This document shows, piece by piece, positions 7,863-17,540 of a stretch of DNA of 64,000 bases (its first letter is position 1; every line of letters starts with the position of its first letter). Source of the stretch: Phycisphaerales bacterium (GTDB lineage: Bacteria > Planctomycetota > Phycisphaerae > Phycisphaerales > UBA1924). The notes beneath the pieces were generated by a model. That model did not search any database and had not been told where the DNA came from. It saw nothing but the letters and a program-made list of their open reading frames with translations. Where the stretch lies: contig JAJVHS010000081.1 of NCBI GenBank assembly GCA_022072615.1, positions 32,727 through 96,726 on the forward strand, in the 5' to 3' direction. A program made the position numbers and the translations under genes.

Positions 7863-10199
7863 TCACTGCTCATCCACCGGCACCGTGTACGTCTCCCCCG
7901 TTTTGGTCTCGAACTCCCACGTCCTGCCTTGGTACGCGACGCGGCACGGAAGCCCGGCCGTCGACCGCACCACCGCACTCGTCAACCGCCCGTTCTTCCA
8001 GCTCACATCCACTTCGAACCCGCCCCGCGCTCGCAGGCCCCGCACGCTGCCCGTCGGCCACGCCTTCGGCAGCGCCGGGAGCAGGTGGATCTGACCGGTG
8101 TGGCTCTGCACGAGCATCTCGCAGAAGCCCGCCGCCGCGCCGAAGTTGCCATCGATCTGGAAGGGCGGGTGCGAGACGAACAGGTTCGGGTACACGCCGG
8201 CGCCGCTCTCGCCGTAGATCGTCCTGGTCTCCCGCACCACGTGCAGGAGGCTCCGGAGCATCGTGTACGCTCGGTCCCCGTCCCACAGCCTCGCCCAGAA
8301 GTTCATCTTCCACGCCCGGCTCCAGCCCGTGCTCTTGTCGCCCCTGGCGTTGAGCGTGACCTTCGCCGCCTCGGCCAGTTCCGGCGTGGTCGCCCGCGTG
8401 ATCTGCCGCCCGGGGTGCAGGCCGAACAGGTGCGACACGTGCCGGTGATCGTCCTTCGGATCGTCGCGGTCGGTCTCCCATTCCTGGAGCTGGCCCCACC
8501 GGCCGATCCTGGGCTTCAGCAGCCGGTCGCGAAGGTCCGCGATGTGGTCGCGGAACTCCTTGTCGTCGCCGAGCACATCCGCCGCCTCGATCGTGTTCGT
8601 GAACAGGTCGTACACGATCATCTGGTCGTACGTCACGCCCTCTTCCTCCGGGCCGTGCTCCGGCGACCATCCATCCGGCGTCACGAGCGTGCCATCCTCC
8701 CGCCGCTTGAGGTGGTCGTCCCAGAACTGGCAGACCTCCTTGAGCACCGGGTACGCGACGCGGCGCAGGTACTCCTTGTCGCGGCCGAACGCAAAGTGCT
8801 CCCACAGGTGCTGGGCGTACCACGCGCTCCCCGGCGGGTTCCATTTCCAGAACGAAACGCCGCACGCGTTGTTCATGGTCTGGACCGTCCAGCCCCGCAC
8901 GTTGCCGTACTTCCGCCTGGTGTTCTTCTCGCTGACCGCTCGGATGCTCGACACGTAGTCGATGAACGGGACGTGGCACTCGGCGAGGTTGGCGGGTTCG
9001 GCGGGCCAGTAGTTCATCTCGACGTTGATGTTCGAGTGGTAGTCGCACGCCCACGGCGGCTCGTTGCTGTCGTTCCAGACGCCCTGCAGGTTCGTCGGCA
9101 GCGAACCGGGCCGCGATGAACTGATCAGCAGGTACCGCCCGAACTGGCAGAACAGCGCCTCGAGCTCGGGATCGACCGTCTTGTCCTTCGCGTAGGCCTC
9201 CAGCCTCGCCTCGGTGGTCATGGCGAGCAGGGCCGCGTCCGTGGTCCCGACATCGAGCCAGAAGCGGCGGAACAGCGACCGGTAGTCGCCGACGTGGCGT
9301 TCAAGCAACTCATCCACGCTCCGCGCCGCCGCGGACTCGACCCGCCTGGTCACGGCGTCGTGCGGATGGGGCCCGAGCCACTGCTTCGTGTGATCCTGCG
9401 CGAAGTTGGTGCCGGCCGAGAGGATCAGCGTGACGCTGTCGCAACGGTCAAATACCAGGCTCGCCGGAGGGACGCTGATGTTCCAAGGGTTCTTCGCGGG
9501 GTCGGCATCGCTGCTCGCCGCGAGCGTGCCGTTCTCGTGCAGCACGACCAGCTGGGCCTCGTACTCAAAGCCGTTGTCGAGCCGTCCCACCGAGCTCAGC
9601 GTTCGCCCGTCCGCCGTGATCCGAGCCTGGTGCATATCCGCGAGCTGGACACGCCCGCTGTACGCGCCGGGCTTGTCGGCCGCGAGGTGGATGACCACGA
9701 CCCCGTCGGGATGGCTCGCAAACGCTGTCCGTCTGTAGTGCACGCCGCCGTACTCGTATGTCACCGAGTGAATGGCCGTCCCGATGTCGAGCTCGCGGCG
9801 GAAACCCGTGACCTTTGAGAAGTCGTGCCCGAGGTGGATGAACACGTCGCCGAACGCCTGGTACGCACCCAGGTCCTGTTCCTCATCGCCGCGACCCTCG
9901 ACCGCCATGCGGGCGCCGGACCAGAGGCTGATCTCGTTGAACTGGACCCGCTCAACGTCCGTGCCGCCAAAGAGCATCGCCCCCATCGGCCCGTTGCCGA
10001 TCGGCAGCGCCTCGGTCATCCAGGAGGTTGCCGGGCGGTCGAACCACAGGCAGAGTCTGCGTTCGGCCTCAGACGGTCCAGAACCGCCTTCCGCCTTCGC
10101 TACCGTGCCCGGAAGGGGTGCGAAGCCCAGCACGAGCGCCGCACATGTGACATAGCGCCGCAAGCCTGTACCGATCGACCGAGCAGTCGTTGCGATCAC
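7863..10199 (-). CDS. Alpha-L-fucosidase, family GH95
   Basis: A 778-residue exported glycoside hydrolase expected to cleave terminal alpha-1,2-linked fucose by inversion. The start is GTG 10199 with GGAGG 6 nt upstream, followed by a signal peptide (to about residue 36). The N-terminal beta-domain begins [20 protein letters not shown] and holds the hallmark [13 protein letters not shown]; an (alpha/alpha)6 domain follows. Active-site landmarks of GH95 are [16 protein letters not shown] near residue 395 (Asn pair), [11 protein letters not shown] near 513 (candidate acid Glu) and [11 protein letters not shown] near 681 (Asp-Asn). A C-terminal beta domain ends the protein. Length matches the ~780-residue family norm. 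With the GH29 enzyme nearby it suggests growth on fucosylated glycans. Confidence 0.93.
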   Translation of the reverse strand: MIATTARSIGTGLRRYVTCAALVLGFAPLPGTVAKAEGGSGPSEAERRLCLWFDRPATSWMTEALPIGNGPMGAMLFGGTDVERVQFNEISLWSGARMAVEGRGDEEQDLGAYQAFGDVFIHLGHDFSKVTGFRRELDIGTAIHSVTYEYGGVHYRRTAFASHPDGVVVIHLAADKPGAYSGRVQLADMHQARITADGRTLSSVGRLDNGFEYEAQLVVLHENGTLAASSDADPAKNPWNISVPPASLVFDRCDSVTLILSAGTNFAQDHTKQWLGPHPHDAVTRRVESAAARSVDELLERHVGDYRSLFRRFWLDVGTTDAALLAMTTEARLEAYAKDKTVDPELEALFCQFGRYLLISSSRPGSLPTNLQGVWNDSNEPPWACDYHSNINVEMNYWPAEPANLAECHVPFIDYVSSIRAVSEKNTRRKYGNVRGWTVQTMNNACGVSFWKWNPPGSAWYAQHLWEHFAFGRDKEYLRRVAYPVLKEVCQFWDDHLKRREDGTLVTPDGWSPEHGPEEEGVTYDQMIVYDLFTNTIEAADVLGDDKEFRDHIADLRDRLLKPRIGRWGQLQEWETDRDDPKDDHRHVSHLFGLHPGRQITRATTPELAEAAKVTLNARGDKSTGWSRAWKMNFWARLWDGDRAYTMLRSLLHVVRETRTIYGESGAGVYPNLFVSHPPFQIDGNFGAAAGFCEMLVQSHTGQIHLLPALPKAWPTGSVRGLRARGGFEVDVSWKNGRLTSAVVRSTAGLPCRVAYQGRTWEFETKTGETYTVPVDEQ

Positions 10200-10321
10200 G
10201 CGGGGCCTCCAGTCGGAGTTGAACCCGCATTCTACTGGAGTCGAAGGTCGGTCGCGTGACTGCGCCCCGGCCGCGCCGTCGGGATCGTCGCGGCCCGGCT
10301 GTCAACGCACCAGCGCGGTTG

Positions 10322-10738
10322 TTACAGCAGCGCCCACGCGACCATCGCGATCAGCCCATTCGCCACCACCGACGTCGCGATGATCGCGGGCCGGTGCCAC
10401 CACCGCCTCCAGTACGCCGCCGAACGGCCGTACTCGCTCCAGCCCATCGCCATGCCCAGGAATGTCGCCGCCGGGCAGTACAACGCGAGCGTGACGAAGA
10501 ACGCCGCCCGCCCGCCCGTCTCGTTCCACAGCCGAAGGAGCACGCTGAACGCGATGAACAGCATCAGCAGCACCGACGGCGCCAGCACCGCGAGCACGAT
10601 CGCCAGCGGCTGCACGCGCCGCATCAGCCCCGGGACGTTCAGGTGCGAGCATTCCGGGCAGCGGATCGTCGGGTTGTCGGGCTCGCTCGGCACGCCGCGC
10701 AGGTCGTAGCCGCATTGCTCGCACAGAACCGCCGCCAT
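10322..10738 (-). CDS. Zinc-ribbon membrane protein (CxxCGYDLRG type)
   Basis: A 138-residue protein. The N-terminus carries a rubredoxin-like zinc ribbon: CEQCGYDLRG (Cys6, Cys9) and CPEC (Cys27, Cys30). Three hydrophobic segments follow (about residues 45-67, 78-96 and 117-137). This ribbon followed by membrane helices is common in planctomycetes, but its function is not established. ATG 10738 was chosen because it places the ribbon at the extreme N-terminus; an in-frame start at 10801 adds 21 unrelated residues. It lies downstream of rplU on the same strand with an 82-bp gap. The gene at 29778 carries a related ribbon. Confidence 0.7.
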   Translation of the reverse strand: MAAVLCEQCGYDLRGVPSEPDNPTIRCPECSHLNVPGLMRRVQPLAIVLAVLAPSVLLMLFIAFSVLLRLWNETGGRAAFFVTLALYCPAATFLGMAMGWSEYGRSAAYWRRWWHRPAIIATSVVANGLIAMVAWALL

Positions 10739-10820
10739 GCGCGGATCGTATCGCCGCAATGACACCACCCCGCTCCCCGTGAACCGGGCGCGGTCGGACA
10801 TCGATCAGTTTTCGGGAGAA

Positions 10821-11147
10821 TCAGCCGTTGATGGCGGTGACCTTGACCATCGTGTACTTCTGGCGGTGGCCCTGCTTGCGCTGCCACGCCTTCTTCTCGC
10901 GGAACTTCCACACGTCGATCTTCTCGCCCTTGACGAGCGGATCGACCACCTCGGCGGTCACCGAGGCGCCCGCGACGTACGGCTGGCCGATCTTCGCGCC
11001 GCCGCCAAGTTCGCCCACGACGAGCACCTTGTCGAAGGTCACGGCGTCGCCCGGCTTCACCTCGCCGGCGTTCAGAAGGTCAACCAGGATCTGGTCACCC
11101 TGGGCGACCTTGCGCTGCGAACCGGAATCTTCGATGATGGCGTACAT
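10821..11147 (-). CDS. rplU: 50S ribosomal protein L21
   Basis: A 108-residue protein of the normal L21 length. The N-terminus MYAIIEDSGSQRKVAQGD and the C-terminal RKQGHRQKYTMVKV block are the classical L21 signatures; L21 binds 23S rRNA in the large subunit. The start is ATG 11147, with GGAG in the leader and TAGCAT at 11177-11182 as a candidate -10. In most bacteria rpmA (L27) follows; here the next minus-strand gene is the zinc-ribbon protein and no rpmA is present in the window. Confidence 0.97.
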   Translation of the reverse strand: MYAIIEDSGSQRKVAQGDQILVDLLNAGEVKPGDAVTFDKVLVVGELGGGAKIGQPYVAGASVTAEVVDPLVKGEKIDVWKFREKKAWQRKQGHRQKYTMVKVTAING

Positions 11148-11355
11148 GGACTCAAACTCCGCAATATGGGGTCGGAATGCTATGCGTCCGGCCCGGGGGA
11201 TCAAGACCCTGACGGATCCGGTGGTTGTCGGGGCTCATTCATAGCTCCCGCACGCCGCCCCAGCCCGTCCTGCCGCTCCGACCGAGCGAAATCGCGGTTT
11301 CCGCTCGCCGGGCAGACTTATCATGCTTCCGTTCGCCCCGCCTTTCGGAGCCGCC

Positions 11356-14300
11356 ATGCCCACCAGCGCTGCCGATCCCCTCACAAACACCCACCCCGCC
11401 GCGGTCTCCGTCACCAGAATCGAAGTCCGGCCCGCTCCCGGCAAGCCCGATCCGAGGGGTGACGCCGTCGCCCGGGCCGCCTCCGCCATCGGTCTCACCT
11501 CAACCGCTCGGTCCGCCCGGGTCTACCTCGTCGAAGCCGCGCTGACGACCGACCAGGTCCGCCGAGCCGTCAGCAAGCTCCTGTGCGACCCCGTGCTCGA
11601 GACAGCATCCCTCGGCGTCACCCCTCCCGGGTCTTCCCAGGTCATCGAGATCCATCCGCTGCCGGGCGTCATGGACCCCGCCGCCCAATCCGTCGAGTCC
11701 TCGATCCGCGAGCTGCTGGGCCTGGGCGCCGACGTTCCGCTCGCCGTCTCCACCGGATGGCGATTCGATGTCACGGGCGCCACCGCTGATCAGGCCCGGC
11801 TGCTGGCCGAGTCCTCGCTCGCCAACCGCGTGGTGCACGGCATCCACCTCGAGCCGTGGGTTCCCACGCAGCTCCCCAAGGGCCACTCCGCGTCGTTCAA
11901 CCTCCGCACCGTCCGCATCCGCGGCCTCAACGACCAGCAACTCGCCGCGTTCTCGCGCGAGGCCCATCTCTTCATGAGCCTCGACGAGATGCGAGCCGTC
12001 CGCGACGAATACGAACGCCTTGAGCGCGATCCCACCGACATCGAACTCGAAACCATTGCCCAGACGTGGTCCGAGCACTGCGTCCACAAGACGCTCAAGT
12101 CCAAGGTCCGCTACCGGCCGCTCGAGAACGCACGACCCCAGCATTCAACCAACGAGCCCACCGCCAAGCCCGCGTCCTCCCCGCGCATGGACTTTGAAGT
12201 CTCGTTCGGCCGCCCGGGGGCCGAGCGAACGGTCGCCTCCACCTCTCCGCGCCGCTCCGAAGATGACCAGAGCTCCGGTTCGACCGACCCCATCACCTGG
12301 TCTGGTCGTCCCGGGCACACGGTCGAACCCGACGGGTCGGTCGTCATCGACAACCTCCTCAAGCGCACCGTCGCCGCCGCCACCTTCGAGCTCATCGACG
12401 ACGGCATCGATTGGACGCTCTCGGTCTTCAAGGACAACTCCGGCGTCATCGCCTTCGACGACAACGTTGGCGTGTGCGTGAAGGTCGAAACCCACAACCG
12501 TCCCTCCGCCATCGAGCCCTACGGCGGCGCCGCCACCGGCGCCGGCGGCTGCATCCGCGATGTCATCGGCACCGGCCTGGGCGCCAAGCCCATCGCGAGC
12601 ACCGACATCTTCTGCGTGGCGCACCCGGACCACTGGGCCGCCGCCGCATCAAACCGGGCCTCGCACCAGCAGCCCCTCCCGCCCGGCACGCTCCACCCGC
12701 GCCGCATCCTCTCCGAGGTCGTCGCGGGCGTGCGCGATTACGGCAACCGCATGGGCATCCCGACCGTCTCGGGGACCGTCCATTTCGACGACCGCTACGT
12801 CGGCAACCCGCTGGTCTTCTGCGGCTGCATCGGCGTGATCCCGCGATCGCTCGTCTCCGGTCAGGCCCGCCCCGGTGATCGCATCATCGCGCTGGGCGGG
12901 CGCACCGGCCGCGACGGGATCCACGGGGCCACCTTCTCGAGCGCCGAAGTCGAGCACACCCACGCCGACGAGTTCGCCCACGCCGTCCAGATCGGCAACG
13001 CCATCGAGGAAAAGCGTCTGCTCGACGCGATCCTCAAGGCTCGTGATTTCTCGCCCGCTTCCGGTCCCGCGGTCCCGCTCTTCAGCGCCATCACCGACTG
13101 CGGCGCGGGCGGGTTCTCGTCAGCGGTGGGGGAGATGGCCAAGGAACTGGGCGCCACCGTCCACCTTGATCGCGCGCCCCTCAAGTACGCCGGCCTCACC
13201 TACACCGAGATCTGGATCAGCGAAGCGCAGGAGCGGATGGTCCTTGCCGTTCCGCCCGCGAATGTCGCGCACCTCCAGGCGATCTGCGACCAGGAGGGCG
13301 TGCCCCTCGCAGATCTGGGCGAGTTCGGCACCGCCGACCGCACCCTCGAGCTCTTCTATGCCGGCACCCGCGTCGGCAAGCTCTCGATGGGCTTCCTGCA
13401 CGACGGACTTCCGCAGCCGGTGCGCGAAGCGGTGTGGTCGGCCCCGACCCGCCGCCCGGCGCGGCCAACGGCGGCCCGCCCGACCGCCGACCGTCTCCTG
13501 CAGCTCCTCGCCCACCCGACCATCGCGAGCAAGCACTGGATCATCCGCCAGTACGACCACGAGGTGCAGGGCAACACTGTCATCAAGCCGCTCGTCGGCC
13601 CCTCGACGCGCGGTCCCGGCGACGCTTCGGTCCTCGAGCCGGTGCCCGGCTCCGGCAAGGGCCTCGCCGTGTCGTGCGGCCTGGCGACCGGCATCGGTGA
13701 CCCCGCGGCGGGCGGGGACCCCTACATCATGGCCCTCGCCGCCATCGACGAGTGCGTCCGCAACCTCGTATGCGTCGGAACGAGCCCGTCCCGCATCGCG
13801 ATCCTCGACAACTTCTGCTGGCCCAGCTGCGAGAAGCCCGAGAATCTCGGCGCGCTCGTCCGAGCCGCCGAAGGGTGCTACGACGGCGCCAAGGCGTACC
13901 GCACGCCCTTCGTCAGCGGCAAGGACTCTCTGAACAACCAGCTCCGTTACGAAGACCCGGCGACCGGCGAGAAGAAGGTCATCGAAATCCCTCCCACGCT
14001 GCTGGTCAGCGGCATCGGCATCGTCCCGTCCATCAGGCGCTGCACGACGATGGACGCCAAGTCCTCCGGCAGCGTCCTGATGCTCATCGGACGCAGCGGC
14101 CCTCACATGTCCGGGTCGATCTACGACTCGGTCGCCGGCATCGACCACCTCGGTGAAGAGGCCGCCGCGATCCCGACCGTCGATCTCACCGGCGGCCCCG
14201 CGACCGCCAAAGCCGTCGCGCAGCTCATCCAGGACGGCCTCGTCAGGTCCGCGCACGACTGCTCCGACGGCGGGCTGCTCGTCACCGTCGCCGAAATGCT

Positions 14301-14715
14301 CATCGCCGCCTACCGCGGCCCCGTCCCCGCCGCGCCAACCGCGCCCCAGGCCGCCCAGAACGTCGATGTCGGGTCGGTGCTCCAGAACATCCTCAAGCCC
14401 GAGCTCTCGCGTCTCAGCGGCAAGCCCGCCGCCGCGACCCCAACATCGCCGCAGATCGGGGCCGACCTCACGATCTGGGACGACATGCTCGAGACCGATC
14501 AGCTCGCGTTCGGCGAGGCCCCGTCCCGCTACGTCATCGAGATCAAGCCCGACGACGTTCAGCGCGTGCGCACGATCCTCCGCGATCACGGCGCCATCCC
14601 CGCCTCCGTCATCGGCACGCTTAACAGCACCGGTCGTCTCACCTGGACGCGCGGCGCGGTCGATCTCCCCGTCGCCGACCTCACGTCCGCGTGGCTCGGC
14701 ACGCTCGACTGGTAA
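11356..14715 (+). CDS. purL: Phosphoribosylformylglycinamidine synthase, synthetase chain with N-terminal PurS-like repeats
   Basis: A 1119-residue enzyme of purine synthesis that converts FGAR, ATP and ammonia to FGAM. Residues ~18-170 hold two PurS-like ferredoxin-fold repeats (starting VTRIEVRPAPGKPDP and QVIEIHPLPGVMDP). The AIRS-like catalytic core follows: WSEHCVHKT near 238, VETHNRPSAIEPYGGAATG near 376, GGRTGRDGIHGATF near 513, SGKDSLNNQ near 855 and HDCSDGGLL near 975. A low-complexity insert of ~60 residues interrupts the core near 255-315. No glutaminase (PurQ) domain is fused, so a separate PurQ must supply ammonia. ATG 11356 has CGGAG upstream; TATCAT at 11319-11324 may be the promoter. 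The exonuclease gene starts 10 bp after the stop. Confidence 0.95.
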   Translation: MPTSAADPLTNTHPAAVSVTRIEVRPAPGKPDPRGDAVARAASAIGLTSTARSARVYLVEAALTTDQVRRAVSKLLCDPVLETASLGVTPPGSSQVIEIHPLPGVMDPAAQSVESSIRELLGLGADVPLAVSTGWRFDVTGATADQARLLAESSLANRVVHGIHLEPWVPTQLPKGHSASFNLRTVRIRGLNDQQLAAFSREAHLFMSLDEMRAVRDEYERLERDPTDIELETIAQTWSEHCVHKTLKSKVRYRPLENARPQHSTNEPTAKPASSPRMDFEVSFGRPGAERTVASTSPRRSEDDQSSGSTDPITWSGRPGHTVEPDGSVVIDNLLKRTVAAATFELIDDGIDWTLSVFKDNSGVIAFDDNVGVCVKVETHNRPSAIEPYGGAATGAGGCIRDVIGTGLGAKPIASTDIFCVAHPDHWAAAASNRASHQQPLPPGTLHPRRILSEVVAGVRDYGNRMGIPTVSGTVHFDDRYVGNPLVFCGCIGVIPRSLVSGQARPGDRIIALGGRTGRDGIHGATFSSAEVEHTHADEFAHAVQIGNAIEEKRLLDAILKARDFSPASGPAVPLFSAITDCGAGGFSSAVGEMAKELGATVHLDRAPLKYAGLTYTEIWISEAQERMVLAVPPANVAHLQAICDQEGVPLADLGEFGTADRTLELFYAGTRVGKLSMGFLHDGLPQPVREAVWSAPTRRPARPTAARPTADRLLQLLAHPTIASKHWIIRQYDHEVQGNTVIKPLVGPSTRGPGDASVLEPVPGSGKGLAVSCGLATGIGDPAAGGDPYIMALAAIDECVRNLVCVGTSPSRIAILDNFCWPSCEKPENLGALVRAAEGCYDGAKAYRTPFVSGKDSLNNQLRYEDPATGEKKVIEIPPTLLVSGIGIVPSIRRCTTMDAKSSGSVLMLIGRSGPHMSGSIYDSVAGIDHLGEEAAAIPTVDLTGGPATAKAVAQLIQDGLVRSAHDCSDGGLLVTVAEMLIAAYRGPVPAAPTAPQAAQNVDVGSVLQNILKPELSRLSGKPAAATPTSPQIGADLTIWDDMLETDQLAFGEAPSRYVIEIKPDDVQRVRTILRDHGAIPASVIGTLNSTGRLTWTRGAVDLPVADLTSAWLGTLDW

Positions 14716-14725
14716 TCCCGCGCCG

Positions 14726-15763
14726 ATGCCCGAGGCACTGCTCCAACCCGATCCCGCCGGCATCTACTGCCGAGCGGGCTCGTTCCACATCGATCCCTGG
14801 CTCGCCGTTCACACCGCCGTGCTCACGCACGCCCACGCCGACCACGCGCGGCTCGGCAGCGGCGTCTACTACTGCGCCGCCCCGTCCGAGCCGCTGCTCC
14901 GCATCCGCCTGGGCCCGGGCGCGGTGCTCAAGCCCATCCCCTACGGCGAGCAGTTCACCCTTGGTGATACCCGGGTCAGTTTCCATCCCGCCGGGCACAT
15001 CCTCGGGTCCGCCCAGGTCCGCGTCGAAGCCGGTCCCACCGGCGCCTCCGAAATCTGGGTCGCTTCCGGCGATTACAAGCGCGACCCCGACCCGACGTGC
15101 GCCCCGTTCGAGGTCGTCCCCTGCGACGTCTTTATCACCGAGGCGACCTTCGCGCTGCCCATCTACCGCTGGGATCCTCCCCAGGCAACCGCGAGCCAGA
15201 TGCTCGACTGGTGGGATCAGTGCGCCGCCCAGGACAAGGCCTGCGTCGTCTTCGGATACTCGCTCGGCAAGATCCAGCGTGTGATCGCCGAGCTCCTCCG
15301 AGCCGAGCGGGCTCGCGGCCGCGAACCGCGGCCGATGTACCTCCACGGCGCGGCCGCGGCCCTCACCGAGGCGTACCGGTCGCTCGGCGTCGAACTGCCG
15401 CCCACCCAGCTCATGCCCGACAAAACTCGCCGGGGCATCTTCGGCGGGTCCATGACGTTCGCCCCGCCCGCCGCCGCCGGGTCGCTCTGGATGCGGCGCT
15501 TCGGGTCCGACGACAAGTACCAGACGGCCTTCGCCTCGGGCTGGATGACCGTTCGCGGCGTCCGCCGCCGGGGCGGCTACGACCGCGGTTTCACTCTTTC
15601 CGACCACGCCGACTGGCCGAGCCTGCTCCAGACGATCCACCAGACTCGAGCCTCGCGCGTGCTCGTCACGCACGGCAACATCGATTCGTTCGTCCGCTAC
15701 CTTCGCGAAACCGGCATCAACGCCGAGCCGCTCCGCACCGCCTACGGCGCGGAGGAGGATTAG
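14726..15763 (+). CDS. Ligase-associated MBL-fold DNA exonuclease
   Basis: A 345-residue metallo-beta-lactamase/beta-CASP-like nuclease. The zinc motif HAHADH is at residues 35-40, PAGH (about 88-91) is the next ligand, GDYKRD (about 116-121) supplies the bridging Asp, and SDHADW with VTHG lies in the C-terminal half (about 291-316). This family (ligase-associated putative exonuclease) is found only beside an ATP-dependent DNA ligase, a helicase and PdeM, exactly as here. It probably trims DNA ends before ligation. ATG 14726 is 10 bp after purL and the ligase starts 1 bp after its stop, so transcription is likely joint. Confidence 0.9.
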   Translation: MPEALLQPDPAGIYCRAGSFHIDPWLAVHTAVLTHAHADHARLGSGVYYCAAPSEPLLRIRLGPGAVLKPIPYGEQFTLGDTRVSFHPAGHILGSAQVRVEAGPTGASEIWVASGDYKRDPDPTCAPFEVVPCDVFITEATFALPIYRWDPPQATASQMLDWWDQCAAQDKACVVFGYSLGKIQRVIAELLRAERARGREPRPMYLHGAAAALTEAYRSLGVELPPTQLMPDKTRRGIFGGSMTFAPPAAAGSLWMRRFGSDDKYQTAFASGWMTVRGVRRRGGYDRGFTLSDHADWPSLLQTIHQTRASRVLVTHGNIDSFVRYLRETGINAEPLRTAYGAEED

Positions 15764-15764
15764 C

Positions 15765-17540
15765 GTGCGTCTCTTCGCCGACCTCTACGACCGCATCGAC
15801 CAGACGACCTCCACGAACGCCAAGGTCCAGGCGATCGCGGACTACATCGCGGCAGCGCCGCCCGACGACGCCGCCTGGGCCGTCTTTTTCCTCACCGGCC
15901 GGCGCATGCGCCGGCTCGTGCCCTCCGCCGATCTCTCCGCGGTGCTCGCCGACCTCTCGTCGCTCCCGGGGTGGATCATCTCCGAGTGCTACTCGGCAGT
16001 GGGGGACTTCGCCGAAACCATCGCCCTGGTGCTCGGCGCGACCGGCGTGCTGGCCCCAACCCCTGATGACACACCCCTGCACGTGTGGGTCGAGGACCGG
16101 GTCGAATCCCTCCGCGGACTGGACCCGATCGACCGCCGCCGACTTCTGACGACCTGGCTCACGCAGTGCGACGCCCGCCAGACGTTCCTCCTCGTCAAGC
16201 TCCTGACGGGCGAGCTCCGGGTCGGTGTCTCCTCGACGCTCGTCACCCGCGCGCTCGCGCAGTCGGCGGGCATCGACGCCGATCTGGTCGCCCACCGCCT
16301 CATGGGCGAGTGGCGGCCGTCCGCGGAGTTCCTCGCCCGTGTGCTTTCGCCGCAGACCACCGAGGAGGACGTCGCCCGCCCGTACCCCTTCTACCTCGCC
16401 ACGCCCATCGACCCCACGCCCGAGCATCTCTCAGACGACGCGCACGTCGCCTCCATCCTCGGCGACGCCGCCGACTACCTCGTCGAATGGAAATGGGACG
16501 GCATCCGAGCACAGCTCATCCGCCGCGGCAGAACCACCGCCATCTGGTCTCGCGGCGAGGAACTGCTCACCGATCGCTTCCCCGAGGTCATCGAAGCCGC
16601 CGCTCGTCTTCCCGCCGGCACCGTTCTCGACGGCGAGATCCTCGCGTATAAGGCGGGCCATCCGCTCGCCTTCGGCAAGCTCCAGAAGCGCATCGGCCGC
16701 CAGAACATCACCGCTCGGGCGCTCGCCGAAGCGCCCGTCGTCTTCATGGCCTACGACGTGCTCGAGCACGCCGGCGTCGATGTCCGGCCGCAACCCCTCG
16801 TCGAACGCCGCCGGCTGCTCTCGACGCTCGTCGGCGGCCTGAACTCCTCGCGGCTCCTGATCTCGCCACTGGTCGAGGGCACCAGTTGGCCCCAGTTCGC
16901 GCGCCAGCGCCGCGCGTCACGCGAGCGGCGCGTGGAAGGACTCATGCTCAAACGCCTGGATTCGCCCTACGGCGTCGGGCGCGAGCGAGGCGCGTGGTGG
17001 AAGTGGAAGATCGATCCCTACAGCATCGACGCCGTGCTCGTCTATGCCCAGCCCGGCCACGGCCGCCGCGCCAGTCTGCTCACCGATTACACCTTCGCCG
17101 TCCGCGATGGCGACCAGCTTGTCCCGATTGCCAAGGCATACTCCGGACTCACCCTCGACGAGATCAACAAGCTCGACGGCTGGATCCGCCAGAACACCCT
17201 GGAACGCTTCGGACCCGTCCGCGTTGTGAAACCCGAGCACGTCTTCGAGCTCCACTTTGAGGCGATGGCCCCCTCCACCCGCCACCGCAGCGGGATCGCA
17301 TTCCGTTTTCCCCGCATCGCACGCTGGCGTAGCGATAAGCTGCCCGCCGACGCGGATACGCTTGCCGACGTCCGGCGGCTCATGGCCTCGACCGGGCACA
17401 CGCTCGAACCCACGATGTTCGACGACCTCGACGACCAGCCGGCCCCGTCACGAGACGTGCCGGCTGACCCGAGCGGTTTGAACCCACGCCCCGGATCAAC
17501 TCCGCGCACCGACGATGACCCGCCGCAAGCCACATCCTGA
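15765..17540 (+). CDS. ATP-dependent DNA ligase of the ligase-associated repair module
   Basis: A 591-residue ligase starting at GTG 15765, immediately after the exonuclease stop. An alpha-helical N-terminal domain (residues 1-~210) is followed by the nucleotidyltransferase domain with motif I EWKWDGIR (Lys243 is the AMP-accepting lysine), SRGEEL, LDGEILAY, VFMAYDVLE, RVEGLMLKRLDSPY (motif IV) and WWKWKIDPYSIDAVLVYAQ (motif V). An OB-fold with a pre-C-terminal R-P/F motif follows, and the last ~40 residues are a Pro/Asp-rich tail. It resembles eukaryote/archaeal-type ligases of the family found next to the helicase and PdeM. Its end overlaps the helicase start by 26 bp. Confidence 0.93.
   Translation: MRLFADLYDRIDQTTSTNAKVQAIADYIAAAPPDDAAWAVFFLTGRRMRRLVPSADLSAVLADLSSLPGWIISECYSAVGDFAETIALVLGATGVLAPTPDDTPLHVWVEDRVESLRGLDPIDRRRLLTTWLTQCDARQTFLLVKLLTGELRVGVSSTLVTRALAQSAGIDADLVAHRLMGEWRPSAEFLARVLSPQTTEEDVARPYPFYLATPIDPTPEHLSDDAHVASILGDAADYLVEWKWDGIRAQLIRRGRTTAIWSRGEELLTDRFPEVIEAAARLPAGTVLDGEILAYKAGHPLAFGKLQKRIGRQNITARALAEAPVVFMAYDVLEHAGVDVRPQPLVERRRLLSTLVGGLNSSRLLISPLVEGTSWPQFARQRRASRERRVEGLMLKRLDSPYGVGRERGAWWKWKIDPYSIDAVLVYAQPGHGRRASLLTDYTFAVRDGDQLVPIAKAYSGLTLDEINKLDGWIRQNTLERFGPVRVVKPEHVFELHFEAMAPSTRHRSGIAFRFPRIARWRSDKLPADADTLADVRRLMASTGHTLEPTMFDDLDDQPAPSRDVPADPSGLNPRPGSTPRTDDDPPQATS

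Noticed and set aside
12145..14763. Long minus-strand open frames (up to 547 codons) across purL
   Set aside because: They are antisense shadows of a GC-rich coding frame. Their composition is Gly/Asp/Arg-rich with no domain, and the plus-strand PurL is unambiguous.
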